Positions 41,402-49,833 of a stretch of 64,000 nucleotides of DNA are shown here, in pieces. Every line of letters starts with the position of its first letter. Position 1 is the stretch's first letter. Below the pieces are notes generated by a model. It did not search any database, was not told where the DNA came from, and saw only the letters and a program-made list of their open reading frames with translations. Source of the DNA: Planktophila turicensis (GTDB taxonomy: Bacteria > Actinomycetota > Actinomycetes > Nanopelagicales > Nanopelagicaceae); assembly GCA_965234405.1 (NCBI GenBank), contig OZ248346.1. One strand, 5' to 3'. Position numbers and translations under genes: made by a program.

Positions 41402-42305
41402 CGCCCAAGTAAGTCATAGCAATTCCAACAACTAGATAGATCGAAATCTGAACTCCATCTGTCGGTGAAAAAATGTCAATCAGCAACGACCCAACTAATT
41501 GGCCTCCAACGCTAAAGAGCGTAAATGTTAAAACGCCAAGGTGTTGAACAATCATCGATGCCATCGCAATATAGATAACTCCGAGCACTCCGCCGGTGTA
41601 CATCCACCAAGGACCCGCTGGAAGCGGTACGACTTTGCTAGAACCAAAAATTAAGGTTGCTGCAAGGAAGATGACTAAAAACGTTGTTCCCATTGTGAAA
41701 TTTAGAAATGAAGTGGCATAACTTTGATGTGAATGCTCATTAATCTTTCCATTGAGCGATCGCTGAACACCAACGAGCGCACCCGCTAGACAGCCCAGCA
41801 AGACAGCAACGATGGAAACATCGTGGGCATCAAGACGATCAAAGACAGAGACAAAGACTGCGAAGACGGTAAAGGCTGCAGCAGCAATACGTCGCGGAGT
41901 GATGTGCTTCTTTCCGCCACCAGTTAAGCCGATGCGATCGACCACAAGAGATGCTGCGGTCTGACCTGCGATTGAAGCCACAGAGTAAATAGCGACGCCT
42001 ATTAGGGGCACGATATGGGTTTGAACCGCTACAAAACTGCCGCCCAGCATTCCGGCAAAGAGCGTCCAGGCGGGTAGCTCCTTGCGAACTACCGATGTTC
42101 GAATATTTCGAACGCCTTCTTTAATAGAAGAGCTAAAGATTGCAACAATCGCGATGATGGCTAAGCCTGAACCAAATGAGACCAGCGCCGCTTCAATGCC
42201 ATTTCCTAAGCGATGTGAGAGCTCACCATTTGCGCGCGCTTGGAAAGAAATCATCACAGCAGTAAGCGCTGCTAGAACATCGAGGCGCTGCGTCTTCTTC
42301 GACAT
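41349..42305 (-). CDS. YdcZ-type (DUF606) DMT transporter
   Basis: A 318-residue membrane protein with ten hydrophobic segments in two DUF606-like halves. The first has AALTAVMISFQARANGELSHRLGNGIEAALVSFGSG and the second GCLAGALVGVQRSLNGKINEHSHQSYATSFLNFTMG, showing the repeated pattern Q-x-x-(L/A)-N-G-(E/K). This is a drug/metabolite transporter-superfamily protein of unknown substrate. An in-frame TTG at 42311 exists, but ATG at 42305 is preferred. Its C-terminus overlaps the DedA coding region, and it lies 12 bases after the ABC-F gene. Confidence 0.85.
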   Translation of the reverse strand: MSKKTQRLDVLAALTAVMISFQARANGELSHRLGNGIEAALVSFGSGLAIIAIVAIFSSSIKEGVRNIRTSVVRKELPAWTLFAGMLGGSFVAVQTHIVPLIGVAIYSVASIAGQTAASLVVDRIGLTGGGKKHITPRRIAAAAFTVFAVFVSVFDRLDAHDVSIVAVLLGCLAGALVGVQRSLNGKINEHSHQSYATSFLNFTMGTTFLVIFLAATLIFGSSKVVPLPAGPWWMYTGGVLGVIYIAMASMIVQHLGVLTFTLFSVGGQLVGSLLIDIFSPTDGVQISIYLVVGIAMTYLGVIVGGVNNSQSRKRLTQ

Positions 42306-42317
42306 CTTCAAATCCTA

Positions 42318-44090
42318 TTAACTTTCGAGGGCCAGAGTTATCTCTAGCCACTCTTCTTCTCGTATTGCGAGCTCGGTCTGTACCTTCTCGACCTCTGCAG
42401 CAATCTCAATCAATCTTTCGGGGTTGAAGCTTTCAGCCTCTTGCTCTTTCAAAAGTTCGGCTAATCGTTCCTTGCCCTTAGCCACTTGGCGCTCTACGCG
42501 AGTGAGGTCTTTCTTCAACTGACGTTGTTCAGCCGCACTTGAAGTCGAAGAAGATTTACTTCCACTGGATGCAGACGCGGTGATCGATGCTGCTCGCTGT
42601 TCAAGATATTGATCGACTCCTCGAGGTAAATCACGGAGCGCCTTATCGCCGAGCAAGCCCCAGAAACGATCACAGACTCTTTCAAGGAAATATCTATCGT
42701 GGGAAATCACAATCAAAACTCCGCCATAACTATCGAGCAGGTCTTCGAGTTCAGTAAGCGTTTCAATATCAAAATCGTTTGTCGGTTCATCGAGCAGTAA
42801 CACGTTAGGTGAATCCATCAGCAAGCGGGTTAATTGCAGACGTCGACGTTCTCCCCCTGAAAGGTTTCCAACAGGAGTCCACTGTGCATCGCGATCAAAA
42901 CCAAGTCGTTCGCAGAGTTGTGAAGCAGAAAGCGTCTTTCCTTTACCGATTTCGACATGCGTTGCGACTTTCTCAACTGCCTCAAGGAGGCGCCATGTTG
43001 GGTCTAGTTCATCGAGATGCTGCGTAAGGAAAGCTATTTTCACTGTTATTCCAGTGACTAGCTTTCCTGCAGCTGGTTGTAACTGGCCAGCCAAAGTGCG
43101 CATCAAGGTTGTCTTTCCTGCGCCGTTGATTCCAACGATTCCGATGCGGTCTCCTGGACCGATATTCCATGTCAGATTATCAATCAACTCTTTATCGCCA
43201 GCTTTAATCAGCGCGTGATGGAGTTCAAAGACTGTGTTGCCAAGGCGGTTAAGAGCGAATTTCAACAACTCAGTTGAGTCACGGGGCGCTGGTTCTGCAG
43301 AAATCAATTCGTTAGCAGCATCTACGCGAAACTTTGGCTTTGTTGTTCGCGCAGGAGCTCCACGACGAAGCCAAGCAAGTTCTTTACGAATCAAGTTGTT
43401 GCGACGTGCATCCATCGCATTTGCTTGGCGTGCACGTTCTGCCTTTGCTAATACGAAGGCTGAGTATCCACCGTCATACTCTTCAACTTTTCCAAGAACT
43501 ACTTCCCAAGTGCGGTCAGTTACTTCATCGAGGAACCAACGATCGTGAGTAACAACCAGAACGGCTAAATCTCTGCGGTTCTTCAGGTGTGCGGCTAACC
43601 ATGCCACGCCTTCCACATCAAGGTGGTTGGTTGGTTCATCAAGCAGAATTAAATCCAAATCATCAATAAGCAACTTTGCTAAACCAACGCGACGTTTTTC
43701 TCCACCTGAAAGGGATGCGAATGTTCGTTCGAAGATGTGGTCATCAAAGCTGCCAAATAGCCCAGTAAAGATTTCGCGAATTCGTGGATCGCTCGCCCAG
43801 TCATGTTTTTCGCGATTACCAAGAACTACATCGCCCACAGTTGATTGAGGGGCAGCACTATCTATCTGCGAAAGAATTCCAATGCGCGCTGAATTTGATT
43901 TTGTGACGCGACCTTCATCAGGGTCTTCAACGCCCGCAATGATTTTCATCAGAGTCGATTTTCCGGCGCCGTTACGGCCAACAATTCCGATGCGATCGCC
44001 TTCAGAGACTCCGAGGGATACCTTCTCTAGAAGTGGGCGAATATCAAAGGCTTTAGAGACCTCTTCGATATTCACAACATTGCGCGCCAC
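42318..44090 (-). CDS. ABC-F family ATPase
   Basis: A 590-residue soluble protein with two ABC domains. The first has Walker A GRNGAGKSTLMKII, signature SLSGGEKRRVGLAKLL and LLDEPTNHLDVEG; the second GINGAGKTTLMRTL, NLSGGERRRLQLTRLL and LLDEPTNDFDIETL. Between them is the basic linker (ARQANAMDARRNNLIRKELAWLRRGAPAR) that enters the ribosomal E site, and a C-terminal coiled coil (~520-585) like Uup. ABC-F proteins relieve ribosome stalling or protect against drugs; I favour a housekeeping role. It is divergent from kynU (24 bases). Confidence 0.92.
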   Translation of the reverse strand: MARNVVNIEEVSKAFDIRPLLEKVSLGVSEGDRIGIVGRNGAGKSTLMKIIAGVEDPDEGRVTKSNSARIGILSQIDSAAPQSTVGDVVLGNREKHDWASDPRIREIFTGLFGSFDDHIFERTFASLSGGEKRRVGLAKLLIDDLDLILLDEPTNHLDVEGVAWLAAHLKNRRDLAVLVVTHDRWFLDEVTDRTWEVVLGKVEEYDGGYSAFVLAKAERARQANAMDARRNNLIRKELAWLRRGAPARTTKPKFRVDAANELISAEPAPRDSTELLKFALNRLGNTVFELHHALIKAGDKELIDNLTWNIGPGDRIGIVGINGAGKTTLMRTLAGQLQPAAGKLVTGITVKIAFLTQHLDELDPTWRLLEAVEKVATHVEIGKGKTLSASQLCERLGFDRDAQWTPVGNLSGGERRRLQLTRLLMDSPNVLLLDEPTNDFDIETLTELEDLLDSYGGVLIVISHDRYFLERVCDRFWGLLGDKALRDLPRGVDQYLEQRAASITASASSGSKSSSTSSAAEQRQLKKDLTRVERQVAKGKERLAELLKEQEAESFNPERLIEIAAEVEKVQTELAIREEEWLEITLALES

Positions 44091-44108
44091 GGTAGGAGAG
44101 CGTACCTT
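44080..44108 (+). promoter_or_regulatory. Predicted leaderless promoter of kynU
   Basis: TTGCGC (44080-44085) and TACCTT (44103-44108) are 17 bases apart, and the -10 ends 6 bases before the kynU ATG. No Shine-Dalgarno is seen. The -35 box lies inside the first codons of the divergent ABC-F gene. Confidence 0.5.
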
Positions 44109-44114
44109 TGAACT

Positions 44115-45389
44115 ATGAAGGTCACTGACCGCGCATATGCGTTAGAGCTCGATAAGAACGATCCGCTTGCTTCGTATCGGAGCAAATTTGTTATTACCGA
44201 CCCCAATCTCTGTTATCTCGATGGAAATTCACTCGGTCGCCTCCCCCATGCAACCGTTAAGGCAGTCAGCGACTTTGTATCCCACGAATGGGGTAATGAG
44301 GTCGTTACCGGTTGGAGCCACTGGATTGATGAGGCTCAGGTAGCCGGCGATCTCTTGGGTCGTGCCTCACTTGGCGCAGCAGCGGGTCAAGTTCTTGTCT
44401 GCGATACAACATCGGTGAACTTTTATCAGCTCTGCCTCGCAGCAATTAATGCTCGCCCTGGTCGTAAGACAATCATTACCGATGCGGCAAACTTTCCGAC
44501 AGATAGATACATCCTCGATGGAATCGCAAAGCAACTTGGTCTCAATCTCGTCATTATCGATAACGAAGATCCAGCGATTGCAGAGAACGAACGCATCACT
44601 GCAGAACTTCTTGAAAAATACATGTCGGAAGATGTTGCTCTCGTAACTTTTGAAGTAATTCAATACCGCTCAGGTGCTCGAACAGATATCCAATCAGTCA
44701 CTGATTTGGCTCGTTCTTATGGCGCTTATGTTGTCTGGGATGCCAGCCACGCGACAGGTGCAATCGAGATGAACTTCGATGAATGCGGTGTTGATCTCGC
44801 CGTTGGGTGTACATATAAATATGGAAATGCCGGTCCTGGTTCACCTGCTTGGTTATATGTAAATAAGCGCGTACAGAAGGAGCTACAAGTTCCTATCCAA
44901 GGTTGGTTTGGAAATGAAGATCAATTTGGAATGGGTCCTCACTTTGAAAAGGCAGAAGGCATCCGCGGATTCCAGATTGCTAGCCCATCAATTATTGGTA
45001 TTCGTGGCGTGCAAATTGCCTTCGAAATGATTGAAGAAGCTGGCATTGATGTCATTGCCTCAAAGGCAGCAATTGGCACTCAGATGATGATTGATCTCTT
45101 TGATGAATGGCTTGCACCTCTTGGCTACACACTTCTAACTTCTCGTAATCCAAAAGAGCGTGGTGGCCATATATCTATCGGACATCCAGATGCCGCAAAG
45201 ATATGTGTAGCACTTCGTAAATTCGCAAACGTAATTCCTGATTACCGCACGCCTAATGCGATTCGCTTAGCGATCGCTCCATTGCCAACGTCTTACGTTG
45301 AAGTCTGGGATGGTTTCCAGCGCATTCGCGATCTGACTGAAACTCGTCAATATGAAAAGGTTGAAGGATCGGATTCACGAGTCACATGA
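44115..45389 (+). CDS. kynU: Kynureninase
   Basis: This 424-residue PLP enzyme splits kynurenine into anthranilate and alanine (or 3-hydroxykynurenine into 3-hydroxyanthranilate). It contains FVITDPNLCYLDGNSLGRLP, GHW-equivalent VTGWSHWIDEA, CDTTSVNFYQL, DASHATGAIEMNFDECGVDLAVGCTYKYGNAGPGSPAW (PLP lysine in the CTYKY segment) and QGWFGNEDQFGM. It overlaps kynA by four bases. No arylformamidase is nearby. Confidence 0.95.
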   Translation: MKVTDRAYALELDKNDPLASYRSKFVITDPNLCYLDGNSLGRLPHATVKAVSDFVSHEWGNEVVTGWSHWIDEAQVAGDLLGRASLGAAAGQVLVCDTTSVNFYQLCLAAINARPGRKTIITDAANFPTDRYILDGIAKQLGLNLVIIDNEDPAIAENERITAELLEKYMSEDVALVTFEVIQYRSGARTDIQSVTDLARSYGAYVVWDASHATGAIEMNFDECGVDLAVGCTYKYGNAGPGSPAWLYVNKRVQKELQVPIQGWFGNEDQFGMGPHFEKAEGIRGFQIASPSIIGIRGVQIAFEMIEEAGIDVIASKAAIGTQMMIDLFDEWLAPLGYTLLTSRNPKERGGHISIGHPDAAKICVALRKFANVIPDYRTPNAIRLAIAPLPTSYVEVWDGFQRIRDLTETRQYEKVEGSDSRVT

Positions 45390-46180
45390 GCGAAAACTAC
45401 GATTCAGCCCTTACCTACACCTCTTATCTAGCAGTAGATGACTTACTGAAGTTACAGAAGCCGCTTTCAGATGGTCCAGAACATGATGAGATGCTCTTCA
45501 TCATCATCCACCAGACCTACGAACTCTGGTTCAAGCAACTGATTCATGAATTTCAGCAAGCTCAGCGCGCATTAGAAGATGGCAATACGCATTATGCGCT
45601 TTCAATTCTTGGGCGTATTCGCACCATCATGAAAGTCTGTGTGGCACAGGTAGATATTCTCGAGACGATGACGCCGCTGCAATTCAACGCTTTCCGCGGT
45701 TACTTATCATCATCAAGTGGTTTTCAATCTTCACAATTTAGAAAAGTTGAAGCAATTCTTGGTCGTCGCGATAGCCGCATGGCTGGCCACTTGCCGCCAG
45801 ATATGCAGGCAGAGATTGCAGAAATTACTTCTCGTAACTCGATTTGGGATTCTTTCTTGGATTACCTAACTAAACGTGGCTATTCGCTGCCAGTTGATGT
45901 AACTGGCCGCGATAAATCAATCGCCTACGTTTCAAATCCAGCGGTACAAGATGTTCTGCTTACTGTTCATCAAAGTGATCCAGAGAGTGCGATGGTCTCT
46001 GAGCGCCTGGTAGATATCGATGAAGGTATTCAAGAATGGCGCTATCGCCATGTAAAGATGGTTGAGCGCACGATTGGCCACAAGATGGGCACAGGCGGAT
46101 CAAGCGGTGTTGATTACTTAGCGAGCACTCTCTTTAACCCAGTCTTTAAAGATCTCTGGGAGATTCGTTCTCGCTTCTAA
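45386..46180 (+). CDS. kynA: Tryptophan 2,3-dioxygenase
   Basis: This 264-residue heme enzyme opens the indole ring of tryptophan to N-formylkynurenine. It has the active-site IIIHQTYELWFKQLIHEF (His42), QFNAFRGYLSSSSGFQSSQFRKVE (substrate-binding Phe and Arg) and VERTIGHKMGTGGSSGVDYL, which contains the proximal heme His and the GTGGSSG substrate loop. The length is typical. It is coupled to kynU by ATGA and overlaps the convergent nitroreductase stop by four bases. Confidence 0.96.
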   Translation: MSENYDSALTYTSYLAVDDLLKLQKPLSDGPEHDEMLFIIIHQTYELWFKQLIHEFQQAQRALEDGNTHYALSILGRIRTIMKVCVAQVDILETMTPLQFNAFRGYLSSSSGFQSSQFRKVEAILGRRDSRMAGHLPPDMQAEIAEITSRNSIWDSFLDYLTKRGYSLPVDVTGRDKSIAYVSNPAVQDVLLTVHQSDPESAMVSERLVDIDEGIQEWRYRHVKMVERTIGHKMGTGGSSGVDYLASTLFNPVFKDLWEIRSRF

Positions 46181-46749
46181 GCAGGCAGTCCTTTTACGAC
46201 AATCTCGTTAAGAGGCAGACGCTGACGTGGTGCGAGTTCGCGCTCGAGCAGTGGACCGCTTAACTTCTCTGGCGAATCTTGTGTACCCACAGCAATGGCT
46301 ACAACGGGGATTAGCTCTGGTGCGATGGAAAGTTCTTCTTGCGCAATTGCCTTATCGAAGCCAGTCATCTGGTGGGCAATAAGTCCGCGATGGTGAGTCT
46401 CGACAACGAGTTGTGAAACGGCCAATCCGCAATCAAATTGGTAATCAGCATGAATTGAGCCATCGTTCTTCGTTGTTTTACCTGCGACCAGAATTAAAGC
46501 GGAAGCGTTCTTTGCCCAGCTCTTATTGAAATCACCAAGAGAAGTAAGAATCTGTCCAAACACTTCATCGCCGCGCTTACCAACAAAGAAGCGCCAAGGC
46601 TGACCGTTAAATGCTGATGGTGCCCAACGTGCAGCTTCGAGGATGGCGGTTAAATCTTCATTCTTAATAACAGCTGCTTCATTAAATGATCGAGGGCTGC
46701 GACGAGTTGCGATGATTTCGTGAACGGGGACTGAGGTCTCTGCTTTCAT
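46177..46749 (-). CDS. Nitroreductase-family flavoprotein
   Basis: A 190-residue FMN oxidoreductase: IIATRRSPRSFNEAAVIKNEDLTAILEAARWAPSAFNGQPWRFFVG at the N-terminus is the classical FMN-binding nitroreductase opening; DCGLAVSQLVVETHHRGLIAHQMTGF and LIPVVAIAVG follow. These enzymes reduce nitro groups, quinones or enones using NAD(P)H, with broad specificity. It converges on kynA. The physiological substrate is unknown. Confidence 0.9.
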   Translation of the reverse strand: MKAETSVPVHEIIATRRSPRSFNEAAVIKNEDLTAILEAARWAPSAFNGQPWRFFVGKRGDEVFGQILTSLGDFNKSWAKNASALILVAGKTTKNDGSIHADYQFDCGLAVSQLVVETHHRGLIAHQMTGFDKAIAQEELSIAPELIPVVAIAVGTQDSPEKLSGPLLERELAPRQRLPLNEIVVKGLPA

Positions 46750-46791
46750 TTGATGACCTTAAACCTTTACGCAATAAAGCGCACTTTGAAA

Positions 46792-48213
46792 TTACTGCTT
46801 CTTAATATTTATTACTTCAATCTTTGTTCCATATGCTTCATCTGCAATCTCTTTGCGTCGCTTGATATATGCATCAGATGCGCCAGTTATGAGATGTTCA
46901 AAACGCTGATCACCCTTAATAAGTGGGTGTAGCTCCTTGGCTGTGTTCTGTGATCCCCAAATAGGAGCATCTTCTTTGATTTTTTGAACAAGTAAATGCG
47001 GATGTAAGAATCGGTATACGAGCGCAAGGCGGCGTAAGCCAATCCAGGCAATATGTCGAAGTCCGCGGTTGATATGTACTTGTAGCTGAAGTTGTTGGTA
47101 TCGCAGCCATGAAGGGCGTACCGGCTCTTCTTGCATCGCTAAGTCGTAGAGAATCTTTGCAACTTCTGCGCCACCCGTTGGGTCTGGTAGTTCAGTGCAC
47201 TTCTTGCTCAAACGTTCACGTGTTTCTGGCTCTTGTAATTTCTTAACTGTCGCAGTGATATCGCGAAGATCAGCTTGGTTGGCACGCAGTGCAAATCCCA
47301 TGTCATGACACCACTGTGCACGCGCTTCTTGATCATCTGTTCCACGAATATTTGAGACAAATACAGTTGGCACAAGTGCAGGCAGGAGTTCGTGCACTCC
47401 GTTATATCCGGTTGCACATACGCCAGCATCGAAGGCGTGAAGCACTCGTGCAAGCGGGAAGTGGCGTACTACGCGAATATCAAGGCCTTCAGGAGCAAGA
47501 GATTTTCCATCTTTATCCAGAGGTTGCTTAGTCAGAATAACCTGGAGATCTTTCCAACCGATGAGACCTGAAAGCGCTGCTGTCATCTTTTCGTTGACAT
47601 CACTGTCGCCAGTTCCGAGCTGAACAAGAACTGCTGGGCGGTCTAAATCAAGGCCAAGAACCTTGCGCGCTTCATCGCGTGAAAGCGCGGTCTGCTTTTG
47701 GTAGAGCGAGACGGAAGAAGTCAGGCGCGCATCTTTACGTGTTGCAGTTGGACCGAAGTCGTAGGCACGGGCGTAATCGCCTGGTTCGACGATGTAATCC
47801 ATCATCTTTGATTGCAAGCCTAAAACAAAGCGCTGTGGTTTTTTCTGCCAGAGACCACGACGCACCCAAACAAGTGCCAACTTGGAATGTGAAAACTTTG
47901 CCGCAATAACACCTGGGTATGGAACCACCCCATCAAATGTCATTACCTTTGCGCCCGTTTCATCAACGAGTGCAAGTAAGCGATCGCGAAGATAGACATC
48001 CCACTTATCGCGAGTCATCCACATGCGATCGCGGCCAGGAATATATTCGCAACGAATGCCCATGTATTCAGGAATTTCTGCGATGCCACCGGCCATGGAA
48101 ACGATAATTGGGTTTGCATGTTCTTTTAGCGCAAGAGCTATTGCACTAGCGCGCGCAAGGTGTCCCATTCCCACACCATTACTGGTTGCGAGAATAATCG
48201 TTGGTTTTTCCAT
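46792..48213 (-). CDS. MurG-like GT-B glycosyltransferase
   Basis: A 473-residue protein with a GT28-like layout: a glycine-rich N-terminal loop ATSNGVGMGHLARASAIALAL, like MurG and monogalactosyldiacylglycerol synthases, a nucleotide domain with LVQLGTGDSDVNEK, and CATGYNGVHELLPALVPTVFVSNIRGTDDQEARA, which matches the UDP-sugar site of the family. The C-terminal ~110 residues are basic and may contact the membrane. Its acceptor is unknown. The frame begins at TTG (48222); ATG at 48213 is preferred. It is divergent from the aminotransferase. Confidence 0.75.
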   Translation of the reverse strand: MEKPTIILATSNGVGMGHLARASAIALALKEHANPIIVSMAGGIAEIPEYMGIRCEYIPGRDRMWMTRDKWDVYLRDRLLALVDETGAKVMTFDGVVPYPGVIAAKFSHSKLALVWVRRGLWQKKPQRFVLGLQSKMMDYIVEPGDYARAYDFGPTATRKDARLTSSVSLYQKQTALSRDEARKVLGLDLDRPAVLVQLGTGDSDVNEKMTAALSGLIGWKDLQVILTKQPLDKDGKSLAPEGLDIRVVRHFPLARVLHAFDAGVCATGYNGVHELLPALVPTVFVSNIRGTDDQEARAQWCHDMGFALRANQADLRDITATVKKLQEPETRERLSKKCTELPDPTGGAEVAKILYDLAMQEEPVRPSWLRYQQLQLQVHINRGLRHIAWIGLRRLALVYRFLHPHLLVQKIKEDAPIWGSQNTAKELHPLIKGDQRFEHLITGASDAYIKRRKEIADEAYGTKIEVINIKKQ

Positions 48214-48382
48214 AAGGCTCAAAGGTTATCAATTTTTCATGCGTAAACCACGCGGGAATATCACTATTAGTTGCAAACTTTTTTGCCTTCGGAGATACTT
48301 GGCATGCGTTAATTCGCAACAACAAAGGAGAGTACTTCTCAAACCGTTTCTAAATCAGAAACATTTGCCGTACAGCTTTACA

Positions 48383-49789
48383 ATGACTACACAAACAGCG
48401 ATTCAATCGCAACACAAAGCAACACATCGTTACGTACCAACAACATCCACTCCAATCTCGCCTGAAAAAGTAGCTTCCGTACTTGCAGCCGAATGGGATC
48501 TCTTCACGAAGAACACCAAGGGCTCAGAGCTCGAGAGCAAGCGCGCCTTCGACTCGCTTCCACTTGGCGTGACTTCCAGCTTCCAGCACTGGGATCCTTA
48601 CCCAATCTCAATCGTCTCCGCCAAGGGCGCATACATGACCGATGTCGATGGTCGTCAGCTCCTTGACCTCTCAATGGGCTTCGGCGCAATGCTCGCCGGC
48701 CACCTCAACCCAGTTGTTGTCGAAGAAGTTCAGGCATCTCTGAACCAAGGAATGCTCTTTGTTACACCTTCACCTACTTCTACCGATGCTGCAGAGCGAA
48801 TCTGTAAGCGCTTCGGAATCGATCAGGTTCGCTTCACCAACTCAGGAACAGAATCAACGATGTATGCAGTTCGCGTTGCACGTTCTGCAACAGAGAAGAT
48901 GGGCATCCTCAAGATCGAAGGCGGCTACCACGGCAGCTACGATCCTTTTGTTGTTTCAGCAAAGCCACCACTAAACAAGGCAGGCAAGGCAGAGAAGCCA
49001 ACTCCTTATGTTGAACCAAACTTAGTTCCAGGTGATATCTATGTTGTCCCTTACAACAACATCCCTGCACTCGAAAAGATGTTTAAGAAGAATGCAAAGA
49101 AGCTTGCATGTTTCATCGTTGAACCTGTTCTAGAAAACCTTGCCATCGTTCTTCCGGATGCTGGTTACCTCGAGCGCGTTCGCGAACTGTGCGATCAATA
49201 CAACGTCGTTCTTATCTTTGACGAAGTAAAGACAGGTCTTACAGCTGGTGCCCACGGTGCAGCGATGCGCCTCGGAGTGAAGCCAGACCTTATTACTCTT
49301 GCAAAATCAATTGGTGGCGGACTTCCACTTGCTGCTTTCGGTGGCAAGAAGAAGTACATGGACTTCGTTACCAACGGCAAGATGGCTCACTTCGGTACCT
49401 TTAACGGTAATCCCCTTGCAATGGCAGGCGTTCGCGCAATCGATCGCATCTGTTCAGATGAAGCTCTTGCAACTGCTGAAGAGTTCAATTTGCAGGCACT
49501 TACTCGCATTGGTGACATCATTGATGAGTACCAACTTCCAGCACACACAGTCGGTTTCGGAATCAAGGGCTGCGTTACATGGTCAACAACTCCTGTTCGC
49601 AATTACCGTGATTACAAAGCAACTGACTTCGGTGTTGCAGAGGCACACTGGCTCTTCGCTTTGAACCGCGGAATCATCACTCCTCCGGGACTTGATGAGC
49701 AGTGGTTAATCTCTTTGGCACACGGCCAGACAGAGATTGATCTACTCGTTGAAGATTTCCGCGAGTTTGCAAAGGCAATCAGGAGTTAA
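48383..49789 (+). CDS. Class III PLP aminotransferase (HemL-like)
   Basis: This 468-residue enzyme resembles glutamate-1-semialdehyde 2,1-aminomutase and related omega-aminotransferases. It has TDVDGRQLLDLSMGFGAMLAGHLNP, VRFTNSGTESTMYAVRVARSATEKMGILKIEGGYHGSYD, LIFDEVKTG (PLP Asp), LITLAKSIGGGLPLAAFGG (PLP Lys) and HFGTFNGNPLAMAG. The N-terminal ~60 residues are longer than in HemL, so a true HemL role is uncertain. The frame is open to 48023 but that region is antisense to the glycosyltransferase; ATG at 48383 is the real start. Glutamate dehydrogenase follows. Confidence 0.85.
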   Translation: MTTQTAIQSQHKATHRYVPTTSTPISPEKVASVLAAEWDLFTKNTKGSELESKRAFDSLPLGVTSSFQHWDPYPISIVSAKGAYMTDVDGRQLLDLSMGFGAMLAGHLNPVVVEEVQASLNQGMLFVTPSPTSTDAAERICKRFGIDQVRFTNSGTESTMYAVRVARSATEKMGILKIEGGYHGSYDPFVVSAKPPLNKAGKAEKPTPYVEPNLVPGDIYVVPYNNIPALEKMFKKNAKKLACFIVEPVLENLAIVLPDAGYLERVRELCDQYNVVLIFDEVKTGLTAGAHGAAMRLGVKPDLITLAKSIGGGLPLAAFGGKKKYMDFVTNGKMAHFGTFNGNPLAMAGVRAIDRICSDEALATAEEFNLQALTRIGDIIDEYQLPAHTVGFGIKGCVTWSTTPVRNYRDYKATDFGVAEAHWLFALNRGIITPPGLDEQWLISLAHGQTEIDLLVEDFREFAKAIRS

Positions 49790-49833
49790 TTCGCCCAATC
49801 AATATTTCCTCTAACTACGAATGATGTGAAGGT

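Noticed and set aside
48023..48382. 120-residue N-terminal extension of the aminotransferase
   Set aside because: It lies antisense to the MurG-like gene and has no family similarity that I can see; the ATG at 48383 fits.
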